Below, piece by piece: positions 1-5,625 of a stretch of 5,625 nt of DNA. Every line of letters starts with the position of its first letter. The stretch's first letter is position 1. A program made the position numbers and the translations under genes. The notes under the pieces are model-generated. The model was not told where the DNA came from and made no database searches. It saw nothing but the letters and a program-made list of their open reading frames with translations. The stretch is taken from assembly GCA_900544905.1 (NCBI GenBank), contig UQXF01000136.1, positions 1-5,625 of the forward strand, written 5' to 3'. Origin of the DNA: an uncultured Clostridium sp. Its GTDB lineage: Bacteria > Bacillota > Clostridia > Lachnospirales > Lachnospiraceae.

Positions 1-3000
1 TCTATATGGATTTCTCCTTTTTCATCCGTGACAAAGGAGTTAAGCTTCTGCTTGTCATGGTCATACAGGGCAAATTCTACACCCTCTAACGGGTATTTCG
101 TCTCCCCGTCTGTCTTAATTACCCTGATGGAGCCCTTATACAGCTTATTTATAAGCGGTTCCTCTGTCAGCAGTCCTCTGGAATTGTCTGCATCCACAGT
201 AAATGGATATTCCGTAGTGTCAAGGATATACCGGCTGGCATCCGGCGTCTCTATTTCCTTGAAAAAATACTTTCCGCTGTATAATACCCCGGAGTAAGCA
301 GCAATGCCCTCTTCGTTGGTGGTGACAGCTGCAATCTGCTGGCCAGTTTTCCATGCCAGCTTGCCTGCCGTGTTATAAATGTCTTCTGCAGCATAGATTC
401 CAAAGACAGCCCCTGCCGCCGGTGCATCACTGAATACATACACATCTTTTCTTCCGTCATCTGCCTTCTGTGCGGTCTCCACATGCTTTACTATCTTATA
501 ATCTTCAGAAAGCATATCCCGGAAGGTGTGCTCGAAGTTAAAACCATTTGCACTTGCATTGGTCTCTCCATCATGTACGAATATGTAGGATTCCTCTGCC
601 AGCTCATAGGAATATCCGTCCTCTGTGACCGGTGCCTTCGTCTCTGTAACCAGGTATCTTCCCCGTGGGAGGTCGTCAAACTCTGCCATTCCTCCTTCTT
701 TTGTTGTTACCGTCTGGATGGGCACCCAACGCCCTTCTTCCACGGTTACCTCACCTGTGGCTAAGTTCCTGGCTGTCACTGCCGGAACGGTATCAGAAGA
801 ATCAAACAGCGGCTTTCCGTAAAAATCCGTATTTGCCACATCTGCATACAGGGTAAATTCACCACCATTTAAAGCCTTGTTTGCAGCTTCATCCACCTTG
901 AATACATGGCAGGAAGCCGGTGTAACCTTATTGATGATTTCACCGTTCCCATCGTCCCCATTTATCCTGACGGTCTTGTTTGGAACAATCGTAAAGTAAT
1001 ATTTTGTATCCGGATTTTCATAACCGTCCGGTGTGTCAGTCTCCACTGCATAATAATCCCCTGCCGGAAGCCCCGAAATGATAATCTTACCATCGGCATC
1101 CGTCTCATATGTACCGTCAAAGTCTGCTGCTGCAGTCCCGTTTACGGTGATTTGATGTGAAATTCCTCCCCAGAGAGTTCCTCTATAGATTCTTTTCCCT
1201 TTTTCAAATACCACTTTATCCCCGCAGTATATATCTTCATCTGCATAAAAGGCAAAGCCTGCTCCGCTTAATTCCTTCTTCTCATATACAAATCTGCCAT
1301 CCTTCCATGACACGAGCATGCTGCCATATTTCTTTAATATGGCTGCCCCTTCTGTATGATTGTTCATACAGGTATAGGTCATTCTGTTTTGTGCCGCATC
1401 CCAATTCCACCTGCCAGACTGTTCAACCGGAAGAGGAAATGGCGGATTCAGTACCAGTTTGTTCACGCCATTGGAATCCTGCTCCCAGCTTGCTGTAAAG
1501 GTTACTACCTCTGTATTTAATTCATACTCCCCATTTGCCGGTACGGCTGTTTCTTGGATGGAATAGGTACCTGCACTTTCTATTTCAAAAACATCATCTG
1601 TACTGTTTATTACTACATCTCCACTATCATATCCACTCGCAAGTGCATCCCCGCTTGTACCTTTCACACGGAATGTACATCCGGATAATTCATTTCCAAA
1701 CTCATCCACTTTGTTGATGCTTAATTTCGGTGTTTCCTCATATGGTTTATTTGTATAAACCTTTATTGCAAAATAAGCAGATGTATCGGCAGACGCATCA
1801 TAGGTAAGGTTCTGCTTTCCTGCAGGAGTTAAAAGGTATCGGAACTTATCTGCTCCCTGGTATGGGAACTTCAACTTCATGATGATGGTTGCCGGATTGT
1901 CTTTTCCTCCAAATCCGGTACTGGAATCTGTTGCAATCTTGATATGCAGTTTTCCATCTGTCCCTACATAGTTAGCTCCCTTATCATAGCTTACTGCCTT
2001 ACCATCTTTATCATAAATCCCCATTACAGATATGCCGGAGCCAAAGCTTCCTTTTGCAAAATATTTCCATGCAGAACCGCTAAGGTTAATGGTTTTGCTT
2101 ATAACACCGTCTGTATTGGTAACCTTCTGTGCCGTAAGGGATTCTGCAGCCTTCTTTCTTCCGGATTCACTTGTAACACCGGTTACTGCCTTTAACTTGC
2201 TGTCATAGCTGGAGGAACCCGGTAAACGGTTACTGTTATTATCCGCAAGCTTCCACGCATGCTTGATATAGGTAGATAAATCCGAGCTGCCTGTGTTCCA
2301 TATGACCTGCTGCACCAGTCCGTAATCCTTTTTTCCTCCCCAGCCTTCGTTCTTTGATTTAAAATAATTCAGGGCTGTGGCAATCCGGAAAGCATCATAT
2401 CCACTGTAGCCGGTTGTAATATCCCCGGTATATTTCCCGGAATACATTGTCGAGCCACGGTTTAAACAGAATATGTAATGCTTATCCTTGTCATTTACAT
2501 ACCAGATAATCCCTCCTGACCAGGTACCGTCACTATATATCATTTTCGAGATTGCAGACTGCCGGGCAGCCGGTTCCTCTTCCATCGCCACAGGCATTAT
2601 CATCTCTTCTTCCAGCTCTCGTGTAAAACAGCCTTCCTTTTTCTCTACATATCCTGTCTCTTCCTCTGTGCCATATACAATCCGGTACCAGGCATCTGCT
2701 TCCGCTGTCACGGTAAACAAATCTCCCGCCTTAAGCTCTTCCAGTACTGCGGAGGCTGTATCTGCCAGTTCGTACACCCTGGTATCCTGCATACAGTACA
2801 GGGTGTATCTCTCTACCGTCCGGAACTCCGCCTGGTGTTCCTTCTGCTCTGTATCTGCCATATCCGGCTCCTGAACATCAGAAGACCTGGCGTCCTCTGT
2901 CTGCTCTGTGGTCTTTTCCACTTTGCCAGCTCCTTTTTCTCCTTCCGGACTGTCCGGCTCACTCTCAGTCTTCTGTTCTGTTGTACCCACTTCCGTTGTC

Positions 3001-3209
3001 AGCTCTTCTGTTGTTGCTTCTTCTGTTATGCTTTCTGTCGTATTTTCCTCTTCCAGCATTCCGGATGTTCCGTCTGTACTGCTGCCTGCAGCCTGCTCCT
3101 GTGTGACTGCTTCCTCTGCGTGCACGGTCACTGCCGTATCGGGAATCATCCCTAAAACCATAATGATTACAAGCATAATCGCAGTTATCTTTTTCCATCT
3201 TTGTTTCAT
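1..3209 (-). CDS. Large secreted thioester/CnaB-repeat surface adhesin (SpaA-like), 3' end cut by window edge
   Basis: Continuous open frame of 1069 codons with no stop; it runs off the left edge, so the sorting signal (probably LPXTG-like) is not visible. The start at 3209 has GGAG seven bases upstream and a classic signal peptide: basic MKQRWKK, a hydrophobic core, and probable cleavage after Ala31 (VHA). Residues about 32-129 are a Thr/Glu-rich stalk with repeated TTE. Residues about 130-195 resemble a bacterial SH3 domain (AWYRIVYG, TGYVEKKEGCF). Residues about 215-490 look like a thioester domain: Cys248 in YIFCLNRG and Gln300 in LVQQVIWN would form the Cys-Gln bond that captures host or surface amines. 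CnaB/SpaA-type domains follow with candidate strand-A lysines and E-box glutamates: K500/E553, K626 or K627/E723, K771/E856, K908/E987, and a fifth starting near K1032 (IRVIKTD, then EGVEFALYD) that is cut off. In this family such residues make intramolecular isopeptide bonds. Expected role: cell-wall-anchored covalent adhesin. The ligand is unknown. An in-frame ATG at 3263 is a less likely alternative start. Confidence 0.93.
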   Translation of the reverse strand, partial: MKQRWKKITAIMLVIIMVLGMIPDTAVTVHAEEAVTQEQAAGSSTDGTSGMLEEENTTESITEEATTEELTTEVGTTEQKTESEPDSPEGEKGAGKVEKTTEQTEDARSSDVQEPDMADTEQKEHQAEFRTVERYTLYCMQDTRVYELADTASAVLEELKAGDLFTVTAEADAWYRIVYGTEEETGYVEKKEGCFTRELEEEMIMPVAMEEEPAARQSAISKMIYSDGTWSGGIIWYVNDKDKHYIFCLNRGSTMYSGKYTGDITTGYSGYDAFRIATALNYFKSKNEGWGGKKDYGLVQQVIWNTGSSDLSTYIKHAWKLADNNSNRLPGSSSYDSKLKAVTGVTSESGRKKAAESLTAQKVTNTDGVISKTINLSGSAWKYFAKGSFGSGISVMGIYDKDGKAVSYDKGANYVGTDGKLHIKIATDSSTGFGGKDNPATIIMKLKFPYQGADKFRYLLTPAGKQNLTYDASADTSAYFAIKVYTNKPYEETPKLSINKVDEFGNELSGCTFRVKGTSGDALASGYDSGDVVINSTDDVFEIESAGTYSIQETAVPANGEYELNTEVVTFTASWEQDSNGVNKLVLNPPFPLPVEQSGRWNWDAAQNRMTYTCMNNHTEGAAILKKYGSMLVSWKDGRFVYEKKELSGAGFAFYADEDIYCGDKVVFEKGKRIYRGTLWGGISHQITVNGTAAADFDGTYETDADGKIIISGLPAGDYYAVETDTPDGYENPDTKYYFTIVPNKTVRINGDDGNGEIINKVTPASCHVFKVDEAANKALNGGEFTLYADVANTDFYGKPLFDSSDTVPAVTARNLATGEVTVEEGRWVPIQTVTTKEGGMAEFDDLPRGRYLVTETKAPVTEDGYSYELAEESYIFVHDGETNASANGFNFEHTFRDMLSEDYKIVKHVETAQKADDGRKDVYVFSDAPAAGAVFGIYAAEDIYNTAGKLAWKTGQQIAAVTTNEEGIAAYSGVLYSGKYFFKEIETPDASRYILDTTEYPFTVDADNSRGLLTEEPLINKLYKGSIRVIKTDGETKYPLEGVEFALYDHDKQKLNSFVTDEKGEIHI

Positions 3210-3291
3210 TTCTTTTCTCCTTTTTTCTTTTTTAATCACTGTACCGTTCCTTACGGACGGCATGCCTCCTTTCTCCTGCCATTTCCAGCAT

Positions 3292-3316
3292 AAAAAAAGA
3301 GCAGTTTTACTGCTCT
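3292..3316 (-). terminator. Intrinsic terminator or attenuator in the adhesin 5' leader (proximal)
   Basis: On the minus strand the sequence is a 7-bp perfect stem AGAGCAG / CTGCTCT with loop TAAAA, followed directly by seven T residues. This is the textbook form of a Rho-independent terminator. It lies about 80 bases upstream of the adhesin ATG and points towards it, with no gene upstream in that direction for it to terminate. Inference: it is either an attenuator of the adhesin transcript or the end of a short leader or antisense RNA. Confidence 0.65.
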
Positions 3317-3324
3317 GCATCTAT

Positions 3325-3357
3325 ATAAAAAGGACATGCACTTTTGTTCATGTCCTT
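3325..3357 (-). terminator. Second terminator-like hairpin in the adhesin 5' leader (distal)
   Basis: A 9-bp perfect stem AAGGACATG / CATGTCCTT (3330-3338 with 3349-3357) encloses a 10-base loop that can pair two further bases. On the minus strand the stem runs into TTTTT then ATATAG. On the plus strand it is followed by TTGTTGTTTTC, so it could also work weakly in the other direction. It stands in tandem with the hairpin at 3292-3316. The 5-base alternative pairing TGCAT/ATGCA (3316-3320 with 3336-3340) would compete with the second arm of this stem and with the base of the other hairpin. Confidence 0.55.
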
Positions 3358-3396
3358 GTTGTTTTCAAATTTCTTTACCTGTCTCATTTATTTTTT

Positions 3397-3413
3397 GTTC
3401 CCTATTAGGTAAC
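3397..3413. promoter_or_regulatory. Operator-like 17-bp inverted repeat
   Basis: The sequence GTTCCCTA-T-TAGGTAAC has two 8-bp half-sites matching at 7 of 8 positions around a single central base. That is the geometry expected of a Cro/CI-type dimer operator. It lies between the divergent regulator and adhesin genes and overlaps a possible adhesin -35 (TTGTTA). A second GTTCCC occurs at 3429-3434, 32 bases away (about three helical turns), and each GTTCCC is followed by an ATTAG, but the second copy lacks a clear mirrored half. Binding by either HTH protein is inference only. Confidence 0.4.
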
Positions 3414-3467
3414 AATTGTGTATTTGCAGTTCCCGTTGTATTAGAATTTAAATACATAAATATTTTT

Positions 3468-3540
3468 ACAAAGGAGGTACCTTTATGTCCTAAAAAACTA
3501 AACCTTATTTTAACACAATAATACATTTTACAAAGGAGGG
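3468..3540 (+). pseudogene. Remnant of a third HTH-regulator copy (start region kept, body deleted) or start-stop mini-ORF
   Basis: A strong ribosome site (ACAAAGGAGG, 3468-3477) sits seven bases before ATG-TCC-TAA (3485-3493), a two-codon ORF. The same ACAAAGGAGG precedes both intact regulators (3530-3539 and 3836-3845). After the ATG, the bases TCC-t-AAAAAAC resemble the TCC-AAAAAAC that follows the first intact start, with its AAA codon missing. The downstream stretch ending CAATAATACATTTTACAAAGGAGGG resembles the linker after the first regulator (CAATAAAACA...CACAAAGGAGGG). The start-to-start distance is 62 bases here against 306 between the intact copies, which fits an internal deletion of about 244 bases. 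Alternatively it is a functional minimal upstream ORF that modulates translation. Confidence 0.42.
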
Positions 3541-3546
3541 ATTTTT

Positions 3547-3825
3547 ATGAAATCCAAAAAACAAAAGTACATTGATGTCTTTGAAAACTGCGATAACTTT
3601 GTGGACTTAGGCCTGCATGTCGCTTACTACCGCAAAAAAGCCGGTCTGACACAGCAGCGGCTGGCTGACAAGCTTCATATTGACCGGACTTATCTATGCC
3701 GCATCGAAAGCATCAACCAGAACCAGCATTTTTCCTTTGAGCTGCTTTTCAGCATCTGCAGAATCCTGAACGTAGAGCCAAAATACTTTTTCATACCTCT
3801 GCCGGATGCTGGTTCCAAACAATAA
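3547..3825 (+). CDS. Small Cro/CI-family (XRE) HTH transcriptional regulator, first of tandem pair
   Basis: This 92-residue protein is almost entirely a helix-turn-helix domain of the HTH_3 type. The N-terminal segment (about 1-20) reads KSKKQKYIDVFENCDNF. The HTH core spans about residues 22-78, with the helix 2/turn in LTQQRLADKLHI (34-45) and the predicted recognition helix in DRTYLCRIES (46-55). The end has the YFFIPLP motif (80-86). No sensor, protease or dimer-extension domain is present, so it probably binds DNA as a dimer without a large ligand domain. The start is set by AAAGGAGGG six bases upstream of the ATG. It precedes its paralogue by 27 bases with the same ribosome site, so the two are very probably co-transcribed. 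It is divergent from the adhesin, which makes the adhesin promoter and its own promoter likely targets (inference). Confidence 0.9.
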   Translation: MKSKKQKYIDVFENCDNFVDLGLHVAYYRKKAGLTQQRLADKLHIDRTYLCRIESINQNQHFSFELLFSICRILNVEPKYFFIPLPDAGSKQ

Positions 3826-3852
3826 AACAATTATCACAAAGGAGGGATTCCT

Positions 3853-4128
3853 ATGCAATCCAAAGAACAAAAGTACCTGACCATCTTTGAAAACTGCGAT
3901 AATTTTGTCGCCTTAGGCCGGCATATCGCCTACTACCGCAAGCGTGCCGGTCTGACACAGCTTAAACTGTCTGAAAAAGTCAATGTCTCCCGAAGCTACC
4001 TTGGCCGCATCGAAGCTACAGGCATGAACCAGCGCTTTTCCTTTGAGCTGTTCTTCAACATCTGCAGGACACTGGATGTACCGCCGGAGTATTTCTTCAA
4101 GCCTCTCCCAGGTCCCGGTTCAAAGTAA
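3853..4128 (+). CDS. Small Cro/CI-family (XRE) HTH transcriptional regulator, second of tandem pair
   Basis: This 91-residue paralogue matches the preceding protein at 58 of 91 aligned positions without gaps, so the pair arose by tandem duplication. The FENCDNFV (12-19), YYRK (27-30), AGLTQ (32-36), FSFEL (62-66) and YFF-PLP (80-86) blocks are all kept. Differences concentrate around the HTH: LTQLKLSEKVNV (34-45) and SRSYLGRIEA (46-55), with Ser46, Ser48 and Gly51 replacing Asp, Thr and Cys of the first copy. The DNA preference may therefore have drifted. The start has GGAGGG six bases upstream. It is the last gene of the short plus-strand unit and is followed 17 bases later by a strong hairpin. 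It may form homodimers or mixed dimers with its neighbour (inference). Confidence 0.9.
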   Translation: MQSKEQKYLTIFENCDNFVALGRHIAYYRKRAGLTQLKLSEKVNVSRSYLGRIEATGMNQRFSFELFFNICRTLDVPPEYFFKPLPGPGSK

Positions 4129-4145
4129 TTGAAGCTTTAAGCTGA

Positions 4146-4177
4146 GAATCCCCGGCTGATATTCCAGCCGGGGATTC
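4146..4177 (+). terminator. Strong hairpin terminator after the HTH pair, possibly shared with the convergent CAP gene
   Basis: A perfect 13-bp stem, GAATCCCCGGCTG / CAGCCGGGGATTC, closes a 6-base loop (ATATTC) 17 bases after the second regulator's stop. On the plus strand the tail CTTTCTGTT is moderately T-rich. On the minus strand the tail is TCTCAGCTT, which is poorer. It lies 18 bases beyond the stop of the convergent CAP gene, so it may block read-through from both sides. Confidence 0.8.
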
Positions 4178-4195
4178 CTTTCTGTTACATGTATA

Positions 4196-5584
4196 CTATT
4201 TCTTTATCTTGACTGTTTTCTTCTGTCCTCTGCTCTTAAACAGCTTTTTATACTTTGCCAGTTTACTCTTTGGAACCTTGACTACCGCTTTCTTATGGAT
4301 GCCTTTTAAGGCATTCTTTCCAACAGACTTCAATTTCGTGGATTTCACGGTTATCTTTTTCAGGCTCTTGCAGCCATAGAATGCCTTGCTTCCTATCGCT
4401 GTTACATTTGCGCCAACCGTTACGCTGGCAAGCTTCTTGTTATCCTTAAATGCATTGGCTGCGACTGAGGTAACCTTATAGGTTTTTCCCTGTATCTTGA
4501 CTGTCTTCGGGACAGAAGCTTTTTTTGCATCTGCTTTACCTTTATAAAAACTTACAGTCTTGCTTTTGGTACTGGTCACTTTATAGGTATTGCCGGATGC
4601 TGTCACTTTGCTGCCTTTTTTCACCAATTTACTTCTAACTGTTATCTGTGCAGCTGCCTTAAGCCTGCTGTCCTTTTTTAATGTAAATTCTATGCTAGTT
4701 GTTCCCGCTTTCAGTCCTTTAATTTTACCATCTTCCCAAATACAAATATCTTTATTAGTGACTTTAACATTATATTGGTCTAATGTCAAAGGTACAGAAA
4801 CATCAAAATCCCATTTCTCATCATAATAATATGTATACAATCTTCCTGCTGTAACGCTTCCTTCCGTAAGCTCCTGGTTATCTATTTGTAATTTTAATGA
4901 AATTGATGCCGGATTTACTTTTGCCGTAAAATCTGCTGTATAATCCTTTCTCTGTCCGATAGTCATCTTATCCCACTGAACCGGCTTATTATTCTCCGGG
5001 TGATACAGGTCAAAACCATCCTCATAGTATTTGTTTGCTGTCGAAAATATCTGTACCCAATAGCTCCCCATCCACTCAGAATCTTCATATATTTCTACAT
5101 ATCCATAGCCAGCATAAGCATAGCTTTTCCCCATCATTGTTGCATAATGTCCCGGAGAGTTTACAAGAGTAGCATTTGCACCTTTTGCAGAAGCATCACC
5201 TGCAAGTATATTCTCTCCATCACTAAATATGCTTGCTGAACGGTAACTCGACCCATCCGGACGGGTATGGCTCCAGTAAAGGGCTGTCTCTGCTGCACGC
5301 ATCATGGCAACATCCATCAGTTCATCCTTTGCCTCCAGTTCCGGAACACCTGCTTTTCTCCTTTCGGCATTTACAAGGTCAATCATCTTATAGGCTTCCT
5401 CGTAACAGTATTTTACTTTATATGTAACCTCAATCGGATTGCTTGTATAAAGATTGCTTGATGGATTGCGCCACTGCCTGCCATCCCAATATCTGTAACT
5501 GTCTGCCTGGGCATCTACCTTTACTGCCATTATGCTTACTGCAATTAACATTACAAAAAGCATTTTTTGAAATATATTTTTCAT
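4196..5584 (-). CDS. Secreted CAP-domain protein with Ig-like and BspA-type leucine-rich repeat region
   Basis: This is a 462-residue protein. The chosen ATG at 5584 has AGAGGGG about five bases upstream and gives a normal signal peptide (MKNIFQK, hydrophobic core, probable cleavage after AQA at residue 27). Residues about 62-185 form a CAP/SCP domain: the NAERRKAG helix (72-79), His106 in SHTRPDG, Glu124 in GENI, His146 in SPGHYATM, and the closing WVQIF (176-180). These His/Glu residues line the known CAP cavity, although bacterial CAP proteins generally lack a defined reaction. Residues about 206-317 include an Ig-like, BIG2-type segment (WEDGKIKGLKAGTTSIEF). Residues about 366-438 hold LRR_5/BspA-like units (VAANAFKDNKKLASVTV, IGSKAFYGCKSLKKITV). 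The C-terminus is very Lys-rich, with no LPXTG or transmembrane anchor, so it is probably released or held to the wall by charge. A GTG start at 5611 lies in adapter sequence and is false. Its promoter is beyond the contig end. Confidence 0.9.
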   Translation of the reverse strand: MKNIFQKMLFVMLIAVSIMAVKVDAQADSYRYWDGRQWRNPSSNLYTSNPIEVTYKVKYCYEEAYKMIDLVNAERRKAGVPELEAKDELMDVAMMRAAETALYWSHTRPDGSSYRSASIFSDGENILAGDASAKGANATLVNSPGHYATMMGKSYAYAGYGYVEIYEDSEWMGSYWVQIFSTANKYYEDGFDLYHPENNKPVQWDKMTIGQRKDYTADFTAKVNPASISLKLQIDNQELTEGSVTAGRLYTYYYDEKWDFDVSVPLTLDQYNVKVTNKDICIWEDGKIKGLKAGTTSIEFTLKKDSRLKAAAQITVRSKLVKKGSKVTASGNTYKVTSTKSKTVSFYKGKADAKKASVPKTVKIQGKTYKVTSVAANAFKDNKKLASVTVGANVTAIGSKAFYGCKSLKKITVKSTKLKSVGKNALKGIHKKAVVKVPKSKLAKYKKLFKSRGQKKTVKIKK

Positions 5585-5596
5585 AATATCCCCTCT

Positions 5597-5625
5597 CTGT
5601 CTCTTATACACATCTCCGAGCCCAC
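5597..5625. other. Illumina Nextera/Tn5 adapter contamination at contig end
   Basis: Positions 5597-5615 are exactly the 19-bp Tn5 mosaic end CTGTCTCTTATACACATCT. They are followed by CCGAGCCCAC, the beginning of the Nextera read-2 adapter. This is a sequencing-library artefact, not genomic DNA. Translated leftwards it gives the well-known contaminant peptide YKRQ in front of the true CAP protein. Confidence 0.97.

Larger units (their letters stand above)
3210..3546. promoter_or_regulatory. Divergent intergenic regulatory region between adhesin and HTH regulators
   Basis: This 337-base gap must hold the promoters for the leftward adhesin and the rightward regulator pair. Reading from the adhesin outward, it contains the adhesin ribosome site (3217-3220), two hairpins with T-runs in the adhesin direction (3292-3316 and 3325-3357), a 17-bp near-palindrome (3397-3413) and an AT-rich stretch at about 3421-3467. 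It ends with a vestigial start region (3468-3546). No convincing sigma-A promoter could be fixed. For the adhesin, TTGTTA at 3415-3410 with a weak AT-rich -10 about 17 bases on is the best guess, and it overlaps the palindrome. For the regulators, TTGCAG at 3424-3429 with TTTAAA at 3447-3452 is weak. I see no real coding sequence here. Confidence 0.7.

Noticed and set aside
3015..3060. Thr/Glu (TTE) repeat tract as a slippage-prone microsatellite
   Set aside because: The repeat is visible in protein but the DNA units are imperfect and of mixed length, so no clear slippage tract exists.
1..3209. Possible frameshift or pseudogene, because of the adhesin's length and lack of a stop
   Set aside because: Reading every codon from 3209 to the left edge shows no stop, and recognisable domains continue to the last codon; the missing stop is due to the window edge.
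3244..3256. CCGT/ACGG hairpin just upstream of the adhesin
   Set aside because: Only four base pairs and no T-run; not distinguishable from chance.
2488..3408. Plus-strand open frames of 106-166 codons opposite the adhesin N-terminal region
   Set aside because: Low-complexity Ser/Cys/Phe-rich translations that mirror the Thr/Glu-rich adhesin coding strand; no ribosome sites and no family resemblance.
3210..3546. Invertible promoter (phase-variation switch) between the divergent genes
   Set aside because: I found no pair of long inverted repeats flanking a promoter-sized segment; the inverted repeats seen are compact hairpins or an operator-sized palindrome.
5585..5611. Upstream GTG start for the CAP gene
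   Set aside because: It lies in Nextera adapter sequence; the ATG at 5584 has its own ribosome site and signal peptide.
1..5625. CRISPR array, tRNA, rRNA, insertion sequence or attachment site
   Set aside because: No regularly spaced direct repeats, cloverleaf-like segments, transposase reading frames or terminal inverted repeats were seen; the only transposon-derived sequence is the library adapter.

Overview
The window looks like a chromosomal contig end from a gut-type Gram-positive Firmicute, most likely a Lachnospiraceae-like Clostridia. That rests on strong GGAGG ribosome binding sites, moderate GC, Gram-positive surface-protein domains (thioester domain, CnaB/SpaA folds, CAP plus leucine-rich repeat) and small Cro/CI-type regulators typical of that family. 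This is inferred from protein style; no species can be named.

Layout. Positions 1-3209 (minus strand) hold the first 1069 codons of a very large secreted adhesin that continues past the left edge. It has a signal peptide, a Thr/Glu-rich stalk, an SH3-like domain, a predicted Cys-Gln thioester domain and at least five CnaB/SpaA-type domains. Positions 3210-3546 are a divergent regulatory region. It contains two intrinsic-terminator-like hairpins in the adhesin 5' leader, a 17-bp operator-like palindrome and an apparent remnant of a third regulator gene that reads ATG-TCC-TAA after a strong Shine-Dalgarno site. Positions 3547-4128 (plus strand) hold two tandem paralogous HTH regulators, 58 of 91 residues identical. 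They are followed by a 13-bp perfect hairpin at 4146-4177. Positions 4196-5584 (minus strand, convergent) encode a secreted CAP-domain protein with an Ig-like (BIG2-like) region and a BspA-type leucine-rich repeat tail.

Positions 5597-5625 are not biology. They match the Illumina Nextera (Tn5 mosaic end) adapter, so the contig ends there, and an upstream start for the CAP gene inside the adapter (a product beginning MYKRQ) is an artefact.

How it may work together (inference): the divergent placement of duplicated small DNA-binding proteins beside a thioester adhesin, with a palindrome and hairpins between them, suggests a locally regulated and perhaps switchable adhesin locus. The proteins themselves belong to known families. 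What may be undescribed is the regulatory arrangement.
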